Positions 1 through 12,561 are shown, numbered from the stretch's first letter. The stretch is DNA of 64,000 nt from Geosiphon pyriformis (GCA_016748015.1 JAAOMT010000718.1:483738-547737), one strand, 5' to 3'. Notes: generated from the letters alone by a model not told the origin. Program-made: numbers and translations.

Positions 1-351
1 TAAATTTCCTGTAACTGTTCAGCATATTCGCCTAATATAAGATCATTGAGCTTTTCATGTTGTCTCATTATTTCTAGGACACAGTATGATGTGTCTTTCC
101 CTTCTGCCATTTCTTCAGTCTCCATATCCAGCGCATCTGCCGCCATTTTGCGGGCAAGATCATAATCAGTCGGGTGAATTCGTGTTTTATCCAAAGGATC
201 CGCTGCGTCATGACCAAATTTGATGAAGCTAGCACAGTTGGCAAATACTTTGTCCCCTAACAGCGTTGCATTCAATTCTTCGCGAGTACGAATTTCATCT
301 CTCTGTTAAGATTAGAAATATGAATTTTCAATTGATAATCATTTCAATATA

Positions 352-396
<45 letters not shown>

Positions 397-1285
397 CTTT
401 AGTATCAAATAAATGAAGCAAAAATATACCTCATCGTGCATTAATGTTCGCATTTTTCTCAAGATAGCCTGAGCTTTACGTGGGCCCAAACCACTGACAT
501 ACTGTAATGTGTGTGCTTTATAAGGATCTTCAATAGCTTCGTAAATTTCAACTCCATTCTTGTTGACAACATTTATGATGGCACGTTCCAAGACTCGCAT
601 CAGTTTATCTTTGGGCACCTAGAAGAAAAAAAATTAGAGAATTAGGAATAAACAAGATTAAAGATAGATTTTTAATTATAATTTTACTGACTAAATCTTT
701 GAGAGAGTGATGCCTTATATGTAGAAGGCTTTCGCCGAGAGCGGCATATTCATTAACCGGGCTTTGTAGAAATCTAGCTAAGGAAATACAATATTGTTTT
801 AATTGGAGAAACCCAGACCCGGCGAATTCTTCTTTATAGCGTTTAGAATTTTTGGCTAAATTGGCAACTTCATCGTTTACAGTAATTATATGAATATCGT
901 CTAATGGAGAACGATTCTCGACGAGATCTTTAACATGGTCCCAAAGGTGTTTTGTATTGAAATCATAACCGGCTATTGCGATTACATCAGGTTTCTTTTT
1001 ATGAATGAGGGTTAGAAAGGCCTGTCGATCATTCTCGTTCTCTTTAAGATTAGTGAAAGAAGCGTGATCGGAGATTTGGCTCGAATCGTTAACGAATACA
1101 CATTCAATGATGTCTTCCCTTCTGCCATGCCCGAAAGAAAGTGCAATCACTCTTGGGACTTGGTATCCTTGCCTACGCATATACGGTGTTCGGTAGGGAA
1201 GCAAATTGATTTTCTGAGTTTGAAAAAAAAAAATTATTTACGGGATTAAGATATGAGGATGATGATGATGATGATGATGATGATG

Positions 1286-1324
<39 letters not shown>

Positions 1325-1333
1325 ATAATAATT

Positions 1334-1384
<51 letters not shown>

Positions 1385-4224
1385 GTGTTATTTCAAACAA
1401 GAATGAGTATTTCTAACCTCTTCAAGGGACTTGTAACACTCGTTGGCTACCCAGTCCTCTGCTTCATTTTGTAACTTGGAGCGAAGCCACTTTTCACAGG
1501 ATGGAAGAAGAAATTTGTCAAATACGATTTGGGCAATTTCAGACCTTTGATCATTCCACCTTTCTCCGTATTCACTAACGCCATCACTCGTTAAGTAATA
1601 ACGAAGCTCATCATAGAAGCCTGTGGTGTTTTCGAAAGCAATTGAAATCTTTATAAGACCGTCTGCTTCAGCCTTCAAAATCTCTAAGAATTGTCCAGTA
1701 TTAGTAAAATTCTCGGCTGGTTTTCTGAGAAATTTGAATTGCTATGGTAAATGGCAATAGAAAATCAAGATTAAGCATATAAAAAGCTTATAATAAAAGG
1801 TATTGAAATTAAAACGGGATATATTACAGAGTATTCGTGATCCTGGTGAATTTTTGAATAGCCCTTCATGGTAGGTTTCACCACGATCCAAGCATTTCGA
1901 AGAAACCAAGAGCGCGCTGCTTTTTTGACATAAGGATCATAGCCAATCTCGTACGCGAGCATGAGTTTGGCCTCTACGATGTCAATATTAGGAAAATTAA
2001 TTGAAGGAGATAAAATCAAAAATGTATATTTTATAATAGTTTGAATAAAATACCATTAATCAATCTTTTAATTTTCTCGGGATCACTAATTTCATTGTTG
2101 GTTGCTCTCAAAAAATCTTGAGCAACCTCTTCAACAAACTGACTTGGATCTTGGGGAAAATGTAATTTGTTTCGAAAATATAAACCTTTGGCAAAAGCCT
2201 GAGTGTCGATACCAAATTTCTGTGAAATAGAATTAGGATTCATTAAGAATCTGATAACATGAATTGAATAATAATAATAATAATAATAATATATTACACT
2301 AACCTTTGCGAATAATGAAATCCCACTTTTTTTAAAATTTCCATATTCTACCCTACGTCTTGGAAGGTTTCGCTCAGACCTACCAAATCCTTGAAAAGAA
2401 TACATAAGGTTAACGTACTCGCTAATATCATAGAGTTCTTCAATTAGCTCTGCTTGTGATATGAGTTGATCCACATAAGAGTCTTGAATGTCCTGTCTTG
2501 ACAAAGAAATTTTCAATTTTTCTCGGGCCTCAATGAAGGCTCGGTATTTAAGATCAAGGTCATAAATTGTCCAAAGATCATCTAATGTAAGAATCTCGCT
2601 ATAAATAAGGGTTTGAAGATCAATAGTGGCAATATTGTCTTGACATTGGGAATAAATATATGGAACCTCAAAAAATTCTTGACTCAAATGTGTCAAAACT
2701 TTTTTGATGGAGCTTTTGAGGATTTGTTCATCGGGAAGGTTGGATTTCCGCAAAAACTTTTTCACAAAACGCGTTTCTTCCTCGATTTCAGCATCTGTTA
2801 ATTTTCTGAGCGAATCAACGCCCTCTCGTAGCTGAAAATGGAATTTGAAAGAAATGAGTTCATGTTGATATTATAATGGAATTTGAAAGAATGAGTTCAT
2901 GTTGATAAGAAATTGAAAGAAATAAGTTCAGGTTGATGTTTTAATAAAATTTCCAAAAGCACAAGAATTACCTGCATCCTTTCTGGGATATCAGTTTGTC
3001 GGATTAATTCATCAGCATCAGTTAACATTCGTTCTTTGAGCTCACTTGGCTCAAAAACCTGGTTATGAATGAAAAATGTAAACGATGATGGTTTTTTCAT
3101 ATTATGGTTAAAAGCAAAATAGACCTACATCTTTAAAGTCGGTAATTTCTTTTTCCCCAGATTCTTCATCCTATAATTGGAATGAATTGAATTATTCATC
3201 ATGTGGATTAAATTGGGATATTTGACTTGAGATATTTGTCAAATGAAACAATATATCTATTACAAGTTCCATCGCCCATTCGTATTGTGTATCGTCCCCA
3301 AAAATTTCCCACCAAGTTGCCTTGTTCCTGAAGAAAGAAAAGAAAAGAAAAGAAACATTAATATCAAATTTAAACATTGTCCGAAATATCATGAATTCAA
3401 TTGGGGTAAATACTCTTCAGATACCGAATCACGAGCAGAAGTGGTATAATTTTTAGGTCTACGGTCTGCAAGGGTTTCTGGTTGAGTAGGATATTCTCCG
3501 TCTTCATCGTCATCGACCACAAATTGAGACAGATCATCGTTCATTGGTTCATCAACCACTTCTTCCTCGTCAAAAATGCGTGAAATATCATTTCGGTGAG
3601 GTTCCTCGTGGCGACCACGACCACGTTTAATTCTTTTAAATGTTTTCTTGAGGGAAAAAAATATCACATAGTTATACAATTGTTTTTGTCGCGGGAGGGG
3701 TGGAGGTTGTGAAAAAGTGAAATTAGGTCATTTTTTAAAATTACCTCGTTTCGAGTCGCTAACTTAATACCAGTATTCTCTTCAAGAAGATCAAGGTCTT
3801 CGTCGTCGAGATCACCTATTGGAAATGAAATGGTGAACAACTATACAGTAGTAAAAGGGAATAAATTTAAGGCAAAAAAAATTTCCTGTTTACTTTCAAC
3901 TCGATCTCTCTTGCGCTTCTTCTTACGATGGACCGGTTCCGGTTCATCCTCTTCCTCACTAGCTTCGTCGTCGTCTACAATAAAATCTCGGGCAACCTAC
4001 AAAAAACGCGACAGAAAGTTAAAAACAGTGTTCTTGATCTTGAAAAATAAAAAAAAAAGAAAGAAAGAAATTTGGCAAGGAATTCTAACCTCTTTTGCAG
4101 CTTCCTCGTCAGTTTCTTCTTCCTCTTCTTCATCATCGTCGTTAACAGTTTCATTTTCCTCTTCTTCTTGGGCTTCGAGTTGTTGATAAGGTTCTATTTC
4201 GGGAATATTTTCCTGATTGGACAT
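1..4224 (-). CDS. SPT6: Transcription elongation factor Spt6 (5' part, spliced, runs off left edge)
   Basis: Spt6 is a histone chaperone and elongation factor that travels with RNA polymerase II in the nucleus. Fourteen exons join in one frame with GT-AG introns: 4224-4090, 3996-3894, 3815-3745, 3646-3414, 3327-3264, 3170-3129, 3058-2972, 2831-2304, 2219-2054, 1973-1828, 1741-1418, 1213-692, 618-430 and 302-1, giving about 970 residues. The N-terminus (from MSNQENIPE) is strongly acidic, followed by a basic KRIKRGRGR stretch and the family signatures [26 protein letters not shown] and DIPERMQ. Next come the helix-turn-helix core, [12 protein letters not shown], a YqgF/RNase H-like domain ([10 protein letters not shown]) and a helix-hairpin-helix ([11 protein letters not shown]). 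The S1 and tandem SH2 domains expected of Spt6 would lie beyond position 1. The start is the first ATG before the acidic run. I see no frameshift or internal stop, so the gene looks intact as far as it is visible. Confidence 0.95.
354..396. repeat. (TAA)n microsatellite in the last visible SPT6 intron
   Basis: About 14 perfect TAA units lie inside the intron between exons ending at 430 and starting at 302. A shorter (TAA)n tract at 2267-2291 sits in another SPT6 intron. Both are removed by splicing, so they do not affect the protein. Confidence 0.95.
1255..1381. repeat. Compound trinucleotide microsatellite (GAT/GTA/TAA) in an SPT6 intron
   Basis: A run of ATG/GAT units (about 1255-1284) passes into GTA units (about 1285-1322) and then TAA units to 1381, all within the 204-nt intron 1214-1417. 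The three blocks differ from their neighbours by single base changes in the unit, as expected from a mutated repeat that expanded again. Frames through it read as long Met/Val/Ile or Leu/Ser runs and are not genes. Confidence 0.95.
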
Positions 4225-4250
4225 ACTCGATTAAACAGAGTTTATATGAT

Positions 4251-4263
4251 GGGGGGGGGGGGG
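4251..4263. repeat. Poly-G run upstream of SPT6
   Basis: Thirteen consecutive G residues lie about 30 bases before the SPT6 start codon (on the opposite strand a C-run in the leader). Such a run is striking in very AT-rich sequence. It could be a mononucleotide microsatellite in the 5' leader or promoter; its length may not be reliable in the assembly. Confidence 0.85.
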
Positions 4264-4468
4264 TGGTAGTCTTTTTTTTTTGAATTTTTTTAGGTCAAAA
4301 AAAAATGAGTTTCCTGATGATGTCACCAATATATTTGATTTGGGAAAGATCATAAGAACTAAAATTGGAAATGTAAAGTCTGTTGCTTTTTACATAATAA
4401 ATACTATTTTATTTTATTTTTTTTGAAAAATAGCATTATACAAATATTATTATATATTTAAAATTAAA

Positions 4469-4499
<31 letters not shown>

Positions 4500-5198
4500 A
4501 TATAATATACATAATATAATTTAAGAAAATTTAAAAATTATACAATATAATAATATTTTTGATAAAAAAAATAAGTCTATATTAATTTTTAAAAGAATTA
4601 AATAATTAAAAATGATTAAAAATGATAATGATGATAATGATGATAATGATGATTTTAAAAAGAATAAAAAAAAATTAATATGATTAATGATAATGATAAT
4701 GATGATAATAATAATTTTAAAGTATTTAAAACAATATATATACAGTATATATTGTAAAGTATTTTATGATTTTTTTTTATAGTTTTTTATGTGTATATAT
4801 AAAGATTAAAAAAAAAAAGCATATATATTAATCTTGTTTATTTACATTAATAATAATAATAATAATAATAATTTTTGTATTTTTTATTCTTATTTTATTT
4901 TTGTTCATAAATTACGTATAAATAAGCAGAATTATGTATAAATAAACAGAAATTAAAGCGATGTTTGATATATATTAAAAAACTCCCCTCTCCCCTCCGA
5001 TTTAAAAAACGATTAAAAAATCTTTGAAAACTAATAATTTTCTTTGCTATAACGAAAAATTTCTATACGACTAAAAGGTTTATGTAGAGTAAAATTCCTA
5101 TGTTTTGGTCAATTGATTAATCTTATAATTGAATCTCTTATCAATAATAAACAGTAAAGATTTTAAGATTCACATAATTTTTAAATGGTCAGTGCTGC

Positions 5199-5235
5199 AA
5201 AAGCAAAGCAAAGCAAAGCAAAGCAAAAGCAAAAG
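5199..5235. repeat. Short AAGCA pentanucleotide tandem repeat
   Basis: About six to seven copies of an AAGCA/AAAGC unit occur in tandem, ending in a slightly longer AAAAGC variant. No gene overlaps it. It is a minor microsatellite. Confidence 0.8.
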
Positions 5236-5382
5236 GAAAAAACAAATAATTGTCTGAAATGAAATCATACTGTATCTATCGGAGGTTTTTAAGATTTTTT
5301 TTTCCCAACCAATAGTTTTTGTCATTGTTCGATTTCATTGAAAAATAAGATTTTAGAATTTTGAGAAAGAAATGATTTATCT

Positions 5383-5384
<2 letters not shown>

Positions 5385-5424
<40 letters not shown>

Positions 5425-5458
5425 TATCACAATTTTATTTTCTATTATTATTATTTTC

Positions 5459-5528
<70 letters not shown>

Positions 5529-5529
5529 T
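5385..5529. repeat. Back-to-back (TAA)n and (TTA)n microsatellites
   Basis: A TAA tract (about 5385-5424) is followed after a short spacer by a longer TTA tract (about 5445-5528). On one strand these are complementary units, so the pair can fold as a weak inverted repeat. Further TTA tracts lie at about 4469-4498, 7136-7165 and 7387-7443. Confidence 0.9.
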
Positions 5530-7386
5530 AAAACAAAGAATTTGATTTGATTTGATTCACAATGTGTGAAATCGGGGTTAGGGAAAAAAAAGAAAAAAAA
5601 GCTCGATAAATTTAATAAAAGATTTTTTTTTCTAACTTTATTAAGGGTTCAATTCATGAAAAAAGAAAATATTTATTTGTTATTTGATTTTAAAAAAAAA
5701 AATGAATTAAAAGGTGTAACTATTTTGTTTTGTTTTATTTTGTTTTTACTGGTTATTTAATACTTTTCAATTGATAATAACAACAAAAAAAAAAATGAAC
5801 ATGATGCCACAAAAATTGTTTCTTGTTCTACAGGTTTGCTTATTTTACCACCCCGAGACATTTTTAGTCACATGGTTTTCGATTCGATTTATAGATCTTT
5901 ATTATTATGATTATGATTATGATTATGATTATTATTATTATTACAACAGATTGTTAAAATGGGTAAAAGATTCCTTTATTTCTTTTTAAAGACATTTAGT
6001 TATCATTCATTCTCTTATAATTTATTACTTTGAGCTGGCCCATTAAAAATGTTTTGCTTTTAATCTTGGGAAACTCTTAAAGTCTTTTATATAGTTTTAA
6101 AAAAAAATTTTTAAGAACATGTAAATTATTTTTTTCATTTTTCATATATACATGTAAATTTTTTTCACTGGATAATTTTAATAAACATTAATTACTTTGA
6201 TTTCAATGAGAACTAAGCATGAATTAAAGGTTCGAATAAATATTTTAATCATTACTATTAATATTTCATTAACTATAATGAATATAAATGGATAGCATAC
6301 AATAAACACCATTCAAATAAAAATTTTATCGGAATCATTTATTTTTTCCCTATTACATACATATCAATATCCTCGTAAATCGTAGATTAACTATGTTTAA
6401 TACAAAATCTTTTTGTTCATTTTTACTTTGGGAATTCCCACTGAATTTTGATGTAATTCATAAATTGGGGGAGGTTGGGAAAGATTTGGTAGGGAAAGAA
6501 GGGAATAACTGGGATCCCCCACTTCTTTCCCTATCAAAATCGAATTCTACAAATTTTTATAACAGAATCCTCCGATATCGTAATGCAGGATGGGTAAATC
6601 GAATATTTTAAAATCATAATGAATATACTCAATATATTAATCATCAGCTTGCTTAACCTGAAAGAAAAGTGGGTCACAAGTTAATTTCTCTGTAAGACAC
6701 AGGTCACGGCGATGTACATGAGAAACAACTAATAACTATTTATGGTTATCCATTTAAATTATAGAAATTACCACGTATGTATGTAACCTTCTGTGATAAA
6801 AAATAAGCAGTACTGGTCTACATACCATTTACTGTACCTAAAAGTAATGGAACCAACAATATTTAATAAATACTAATTTAACACAAGAATATTGAGAAAT
6901 GAAGTATACACAAAAGGAAACCTTTTGAGCAGTCGCTCACTAAATAAATTTCCACAAGTGTAAAACAAATTTATATGAGAAAAAGTGAGAGAAAATGGAT
7001 AATTAGATTTTCTCTCACTTTTTTTTTTGACGATTGAAACCAACTAATTACTACTTTTTACCGGAAAGTTTCAACTCGTGTCATCGGGTTATCGATACTT
7101 TTTTTATAATCCAGAGAATTAAAGAAATCGAGTTAGTATTATTATTATTATTATTATTATTATTTTTTGAATACAAAAAAATTGATATTATCATCATCAA
7201 ACTTGGATTTGAAACCTTTTTAGAACTTGGGTATTTTTATTACTATTTAAAAAATAAAAGATTAATAATAAAAATATCAAAATTTGAATTCATAGAAATG
7301 TATGAGGGTTGATCAAAAAGTTACATCATTAACAATTCATTTAAAAAAAAACCGAGGGGTCAAAACTAAATTTTCATTTCCTTTGA

Positions 7387-7441
<55 letters not shown>

Positions 7442-7532
7442 TATTATTTTTGGTAACCTAAACGTTTTTTATTTGTTCATTTTTACTATTATGACAAAAA
7501 AATGATTCTATTCTATTCCATTGGACAAAATT

Positions 7533-7535
<3 letters not shown>

Positions 7536-7626
<91 letters not shown>

Positions 7627-7805
7627 NNNNNNNNNNNNNNNNNNNNNNNNNNNNNNNNNNNNNNNNNNNNNNNNNNNNNNNNNNNNNNNNNNNNNNNNNN
7701 NNNNNNNNNNNNNNNNNNNNNNNNNNNNNNNNNNNNNNNNNNNNNNNNNNNNNNNNNNNNNNNNNNNNNNNNNNNNNNNNNNNNNNNNNNNNNNNNNNNN
7801 NNNNN

Positions 7806-7849
<44 letters not shown>

Positions 7850-7857
7850 AAATAAAA

Positions 7858-7896
<39 letters not shown>
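7536..7896. other. Assembly gap (N, 7627-7805) bounded by poly-T and poly-A
   Basis: About 90 T residues precede 179 unknown bases, and a run of about 43 A, then a few mixed bases and more A, follows. The true length and content between the homopolymers are unknown. Reading frames crossing it are poly-Phe, poly-Lys and X and are not genes. Confidence 0.95.
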
Positions 7897-7898
<2 letters not shown>

Positions 7899-8127
7899 AA
7901 AAGGCTGAAGCGGGTAAGAAAAATAAATAAATAAATGATATAATTAAAGTCATCGACCCACCTCAAGAAACCAAGAAATCAAGAAGAACTATAAATACTC
8001 ATCCTTATTTTACTTTATCTTTTCTTCTCACGCAAAATACTGTCTGATTCAATATTTTATGCGAAAATCATGTATTAAAAAAAAAACCCTTCTCTTGTCA
8101 AAAAAGCTTGGAAATTGATATTCATAT

Positions 8128-8171
<44 letters not shown>

Positions 8172-8869
8172 TAATTTATACTTGTAATATTATATATATA
8201 TATATATATATATTCATTTCTCTATACATTGTAATACCCAATAATTGATTGAACTCCAGCTATTTTTGACTTTTCAAAATTTTTTGGAGTTGGACATCCG
8301 AGAAAAAAAAAAAATCTTTTTTTTTTTTAATTATAATAACCCACCTTACCTATTTTTTGTCCGCACACCCACTCGCCCAACACACACACACACACATATA
8401 TATTAAAAAAAAAAAATACCCGTACAACGCGGGAAAAAAGAGAAACCGGATTTAATTATATCATTCAAAAATTCTTGGGAAATTCTCATTCACATATTTC
8501 ATCATTATTTTAAAAAAAAAATTGTTTAAAAACCATCCCGCTATTTTTTTTTTGTCCTCCTCTCGCAAATTTTAATTAACCTTCGATCAACATTATTACG
8601 GCCAAAAGAAGAAATCCGGAATCTCAACCTGTTTTTTTTTTCTAAACTTGGTAAATTTTTAAAGAAACTATAGTTGTCATTATTGTTTTGTTACTGTTTT
8701 TGTTTTTGTTGTTGCTGTGGTTGTTGTTGTTGTTGTTGTTGGTGAAAGACATTCTTTTTCGTTTCATAATTTTATTTTGTTTGAGTTTTGAAAAAGGATA
8801 GTTAAATATCTAGTAGAACTAGACTTTTTATTTACCAACTAAATTTTTTTTCCTTTCTACCTTTCAAAC
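7897..8869. other. Upstream region of the PAP2_C gene, microsatellite-rich
   Basis: No gene is visible. The stretch holds a (TAA)n tract near 8129-8170, a (TA)n tract near 8193-8213, a short CA/TA run near 8380-8402 and a TTG/TGT-rich tract near 8697-8741. The promoter and 5' leader of the downstream gene should lie in this part or in the repeat that follows, but I cannot point to a specific TATA or initiator element. Confidence 0.6.
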
Positions 8870-9056
8870 CACCACTACCACACCACCACTATTACCACTA
8901 TTACCACTACTACCACTATTACCACTACTACCACTACTACCACTATTACTACTACTACTACTACCACCACCACCACCACCACCACTACTACACCACTACG
9001 ACCACTATCACTACCACCACTATCACTACCACCGCTACAACCACTATCACTACCAA
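8870..9056. repeat. Degenerate (ACC/ACT)n tandem array just upstream of the PAP2_C gene
   Basis: Nearly 190 bases are built from ACC and ACT triplets with occasional ATT, ending about 90 bases before the ATG at 9144. The strand asymmetry (almost no G on the plus strand) is pronounced. It probably lies in the promoter or the 5' leader, where it could affect transcription or translation; this is inference. Confidence 0.85.
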
Positions 9057-9143
9057 AAGAAAACTCGAAACCCAATCTTCCCAAAATTCAACCTTCTACC
9101 TCAAACCAACTCGTGACTCGACTCCAATTTTTATTTCAAAACT

Positions 9144-10451
9144 ATGCCTTCCCTTTTAAGAGACTCTTGGCGAGAGTTGACTGGCAAGTTTCCGCGAAAT
9201 AATGTCCCATCTAATTCACCGGACACCTCACGTTCTCCGAAATTTTCTGACTTTCTTCATCTCACACCAGCCTTACTGGAAGAACTCAAACGTCTTTTAT
9301 TCGCAGCTTTGGCTTTTATAATTGTTGGTATGATTGTCACCTTTAACATCCAATGGTCAGATATGCGTTGGAAAAACTCAGGCGACGATATGAAACCATT
9401 AGTCGACTTGGGTTTCAAGGTTTTACCAGAAACTGACAAAATTTTCTTGGCTGATTTGTTCATGTTGACCCTGCTTGGCGGTTCAATTTGTTTCACCTTG
9501 TTCATGGCTGACTCTCATCGCGCTCGAATAATAATTGCGAGAAGAATAATCTGGATTCTTACCATATTAGTCAGCTTTCGTGGTATCACGCTCTCCGTTA
9601 CTACCTTACCGAGTCCGAAAAATTGTGTTCCCTTACATCCTGGCTCATTCTTCAACATGGTGAACCAAGGAGTTCAATTGATTTTAGGTGGTCTTAAAGC
9701 TTGTACTGATAATATTTATTCTGGTCACTCCATTTTTATCACTACCAGGTAAACCACTTTTCAATTCCTTATTATTGAGTTCATTATTATTATTAATAAA
9801 TTCAATGACATATTAATTTTCTTTTCTTTTCTTTTCACTTCCTCCTCTTCTTTAAGCGTTCTTTTGTTTCGTGTCTATTGTAAATATCCTCTCATTATTT
9901 ATTATTCTTATCTTCACGGTATCACCGGTCTTGGTCTGCTCATAGCTACACGTCTACATTACACCGTTGACGTGTTACTGGCCGTTTTCATCACCTACGC
10001 CGTACACTCGATCTATTACATGATCGTAGATCTTTGTATCGAAAAACATTTCTTACATATACGACGAGCCGAAGAACGACTTGGTGATAAAGATCTTTAC
10101 CAACGAGCTGCTCAAATACCAAACATGTTAAATACTAGCTGGGTGGGAATTGTGAGATGGATGGATGGGTTGGATATTAGATTCAAGTTAGAAGATGACG
10201 ATGTCGTCACTCATACCACTCAGTTTGCCAATCAAATTCAACAACAAGTACTCTCAAGAAGAAAATCTAATCCAACAACGACCACTGATCAACAGCAGCA
10301 GCAACAACAACAAAATGTTGTTGTTACCTCAATGTCGGAAATGACTCAAGTGGTAGTAGTCAATCCCCCTGAAAATGCTCTCCAAAGAAATGATAGCGGT
10401 CAAGGTACTTCAACGATTCGACCATCAACAACCTTATCCACAGATTTATAA
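9144..10451 (+). CDS. Sphingomyelin-synthase-like (PAP2_C) membrane enzyme, two exons
   Basis: Exons 9144-9748 and 9857-10451 join through a 108-nt GT-AG intron to give 399 residues. The protein has several hydrophobic segments (for example LLFAALAFIIVGMIV and LADLFMLTLLGGSICFTLF). It carries both catalytic motifs of the PAP2_C / sphingomyelin synthase family: CTDNIYSGHS (motif D3), close to the end of exon 1, and HYTVDV (motif D4), early in exon 2, which supply the His/His/Asp residues. Family members transfer a phosphoalcohol head group from a phospholipid to ceramide in Golgi or plasma membrane. Which head group (choline, ethanolamine or inositol) is used here cannot be told from sequence. 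The C-terminal tail after the last membrane segment is hydrophilic with a Gln run and is probably cytosolic. The start is the first ATG of the open frame, and the sequence looks intact. Confidence 0.9.
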
Positions 10452-11217
10452 CCCTCATTCGGATGACCCTCTTAAAAAAAAAACAATTGGAAATTAATAT
10501 CATTCCATTACAAAAACAATTATTCTTTCTAGAATCAAAAGATTTTTATCTTGCCGGTTTTAAATTTAAAGAAAAATTCCCTTTTTATTTGTACTTGTAG
10601 ATTTTTTGTTGTAATTTTTTATATACATTGTTTTTTTTAAAAGAACTTTTGGTAGTTAGTGGGCTGCTGTCAAAGAGTTTTGATTAATGTGTAATATGAT
10701 AATTATATCTTGTTTGTTTTTTTTTCTGATTTATTTATTGTGTTTCTTAATTGACTTTTATATTTATACCAATTCATAAAAATTTAGACAAATTAACAAA
10801 ATGGTTTAAAAAAAGTTTTTTTATTTTAACTATTTTGCATATATTAATTTTTTTGTTAAAAAATAAAATAATAATGAAATTTTATTACAAACATGTATTA
10901 TAATAAAAAATTTATTTTTTTCTTTTTTTCTTAATGTTTTTTATTCTTAATTTAAATTTTTATTATTTATTTATTTATTTTTAACATATAAATTTGTTTG
11001 TAATTATTTTAATAAATAAATATCTTAAATTTTAAGAATAATATTTGATAAAGTTTTTTAATATTTTTATGAATATAAAAAGTAAAAATTAAAATATAAT
11101 TGTAAATAATTTTAAAATTTTTTTGAAAATAGTTATAAAATATTTGAACAAATAAAAAATAATTTGTTTTAATATATATATATTAATTTTGTTATTTTAA
11201 TAATAAATTATTATTAA

Positions 11218-11251
<34 letters not shown>

Positions 11252-12218
11252 GTTTTAACAAAGTTTAATCTATTATTATCTAATATAATATATTTTTATA
11301 AATAGTCTAAATTAAATATAATATACATATTTTTTTATATAATTAATTATTTAAATTAATTAAAACACAAATTAAGTTAAATTAAAAAAACTAAAAAAAA
11401 ACCTAATTTATAAAATTTAATAATAAAATTATTTAAAACTTAATTATTAAAAATAAATTTACTTAAAAAACAATTTAATTTTTTTAATATAATATTTAAT
11501 ATTAAAATTATTTATTTTTTATAAAGTTAATAAATAAACAAATAATAGTTTTTTTACTTTGAAAAAAAAAATTTTTTTAATAATATTTTTATTATTTTTA
11601 ATTATATTATTAAAACTTATTTTAATTTTAAGATTAATAAAGTTTTTAAATAAATTAATTAAAAAAATAATTAAAGTAACTAAAAAATTAATTGTTTAAT
11701 TTAAAATTAATTATAAAATTAATAACAAAAATAACCAAAAATATAATAACAAGAAAAGCCAAAAGATAAAAACATTAGCATATGATTTTGTATTAACAAA
11801 AAAAAAATTAAAAATCTTAAAATTATTAATAAACTTAAAAAAAAATTAAATTACTAATTTTAAAAACAATATAGCCAAAAAAAATATTGACTAATTTGGT
11901 TTTAAATATGTTTTTTAAATTAATAATTTTTTTTTAATTAAGCAAAAAAAATTATAATACTGTTTTTTTAATTAATACAAATTAATAAAAAAAAACAATA
12001 ATAATAACAATAACAAAAAAAAGTTTTTAATATAAACAATAATATATTATTATAAATTAACAAAAAAAAAACTTTTTTTTTCTTATGTCTAAATTTCTCA
12101 AAAAACAATTTTTAAAAAAAAAGTTTTTTTGTTTTTGTTTTTTCTATATTATTACTTTCAATATTTCTTAAGCTAATAATTCTTTTATAGTAAATCTAAA
12201 AACTGCTATAAGTAACAA
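10452..12218. other. 3' flank of the PAP2_C gene, then an extremely AT-rich desert
   Basis: The first few hundred bases are probably 3' UTR and flank. From about 10.8 kb the sequence is almost pure A/T with a (TTA)n tract near 11216-11251 and no coding signal. Its texture resembles the decayed retrotransposon relics to the right, so it is probably degraded mobile DNA, but I cannot align it to any of the elements here. Confidence 0.55.
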
Positions 12219-12429
12219 TATGTCTAAGAAAAAGATGTTAAAAAAAGCTTTTTATGCTTCAATTGATAATATTAAACACTTTGACAATAAAAAAAAATTT
12301 TTTTAATTAAATATGGCTTTAATAATAGTATATACTCAAATATAAAAAATGAATTCAGTAACAATAAAATTAGTGATGCTTTAATGAGTATTAATGGTAG
12401 TTTTTTTTGGCTTAATTGTAATCACTTTT
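12219..12429 (+). pseudogene. LINE0 relic, part 1: N-terminus of ORF1
   Basis: Translation starts MSKKKMLKKAF and continues through IKHF and, after a frame change, NNSIYSN and MSING. This parallels the N-terminal ORF1 of LINE2 on the opposite strand (NVKHLGDEK, NNMFSNVNS, MTGINVES). It is heavily AT-shifted with frameshifts and stops. The segment breaks off exactly where LINE1's 3' poly-A (poly-T here) begins and resumes at 19200, so it is one third of a single interrupted old copy. Confidence 0.75.
12416..12429. repeat. Left target-site duplication of LINE1
   Basis: The 14-base string TTGTAATCACTTTT occurs here, next to LINE1's 3' end, and again at 19186-19199 next to its 5' end. A perfect direct repeat of this length is typical of target-primed reverse transcription. 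Part of the terminal T run could belong to the poly-A tail, so the exact right edge is uncertain by a few bases. Confidence 0.85.
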
Positions 12430-12561
12430 TTTTTTTTTTATATGTTTATTGAGTGAAGTCCAAACACAATCTAAAACTATATATCAAATAATTGATCTAA
12501 ATTAGGCATGAATCATGCACTTTCTACACGTAATTAGCCACTCAGACCAATCAGAACAACA

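Larger units (their letters stand above)
4225..7535. other. Gene-poor AT-rich spacer between SPT6 and the assembly gap
   Basis: This stretch lies upstream of SPT6. I see no coding region with codon structure, homology or splice sites. It is dominated by A/T homopolymers and (TAA)n/(TTA)n tracts. The part from about 6390 to 6960 is less AT-rich than its surroundings and contains short open frames, but none resembles a known protein. It may include the SPT6 promoter near 4225-4450; no specific element can be named. Confidence 0.6.

Noticed and set aside
1173-1474. Open frames rich in Leu, Ser, Met, Val and Ile on both strands
   Set aside because: They are translations of the compound microsatellite in an SPT6 intron and have no codon structure outside it.
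5566-5989. Short plus-strand open frames (64 and 72 codons)
   Set aside because: They are low complexity (Lys/Phe and Tyr/Asp runs from microsatellites), with no similarity or splice context.
6393-6611. 72-codon plus-strand open frame of fairly normal composition
   Set aside because: No recognisable motif, no neighbouring exons, and length within chance expectation; not supported as a gene.
7502-7966. Open frames of poly-Phe/poly-Lys with unknown residues
   Set aside because: They cross the assembly gap and its homopolymer flanks.
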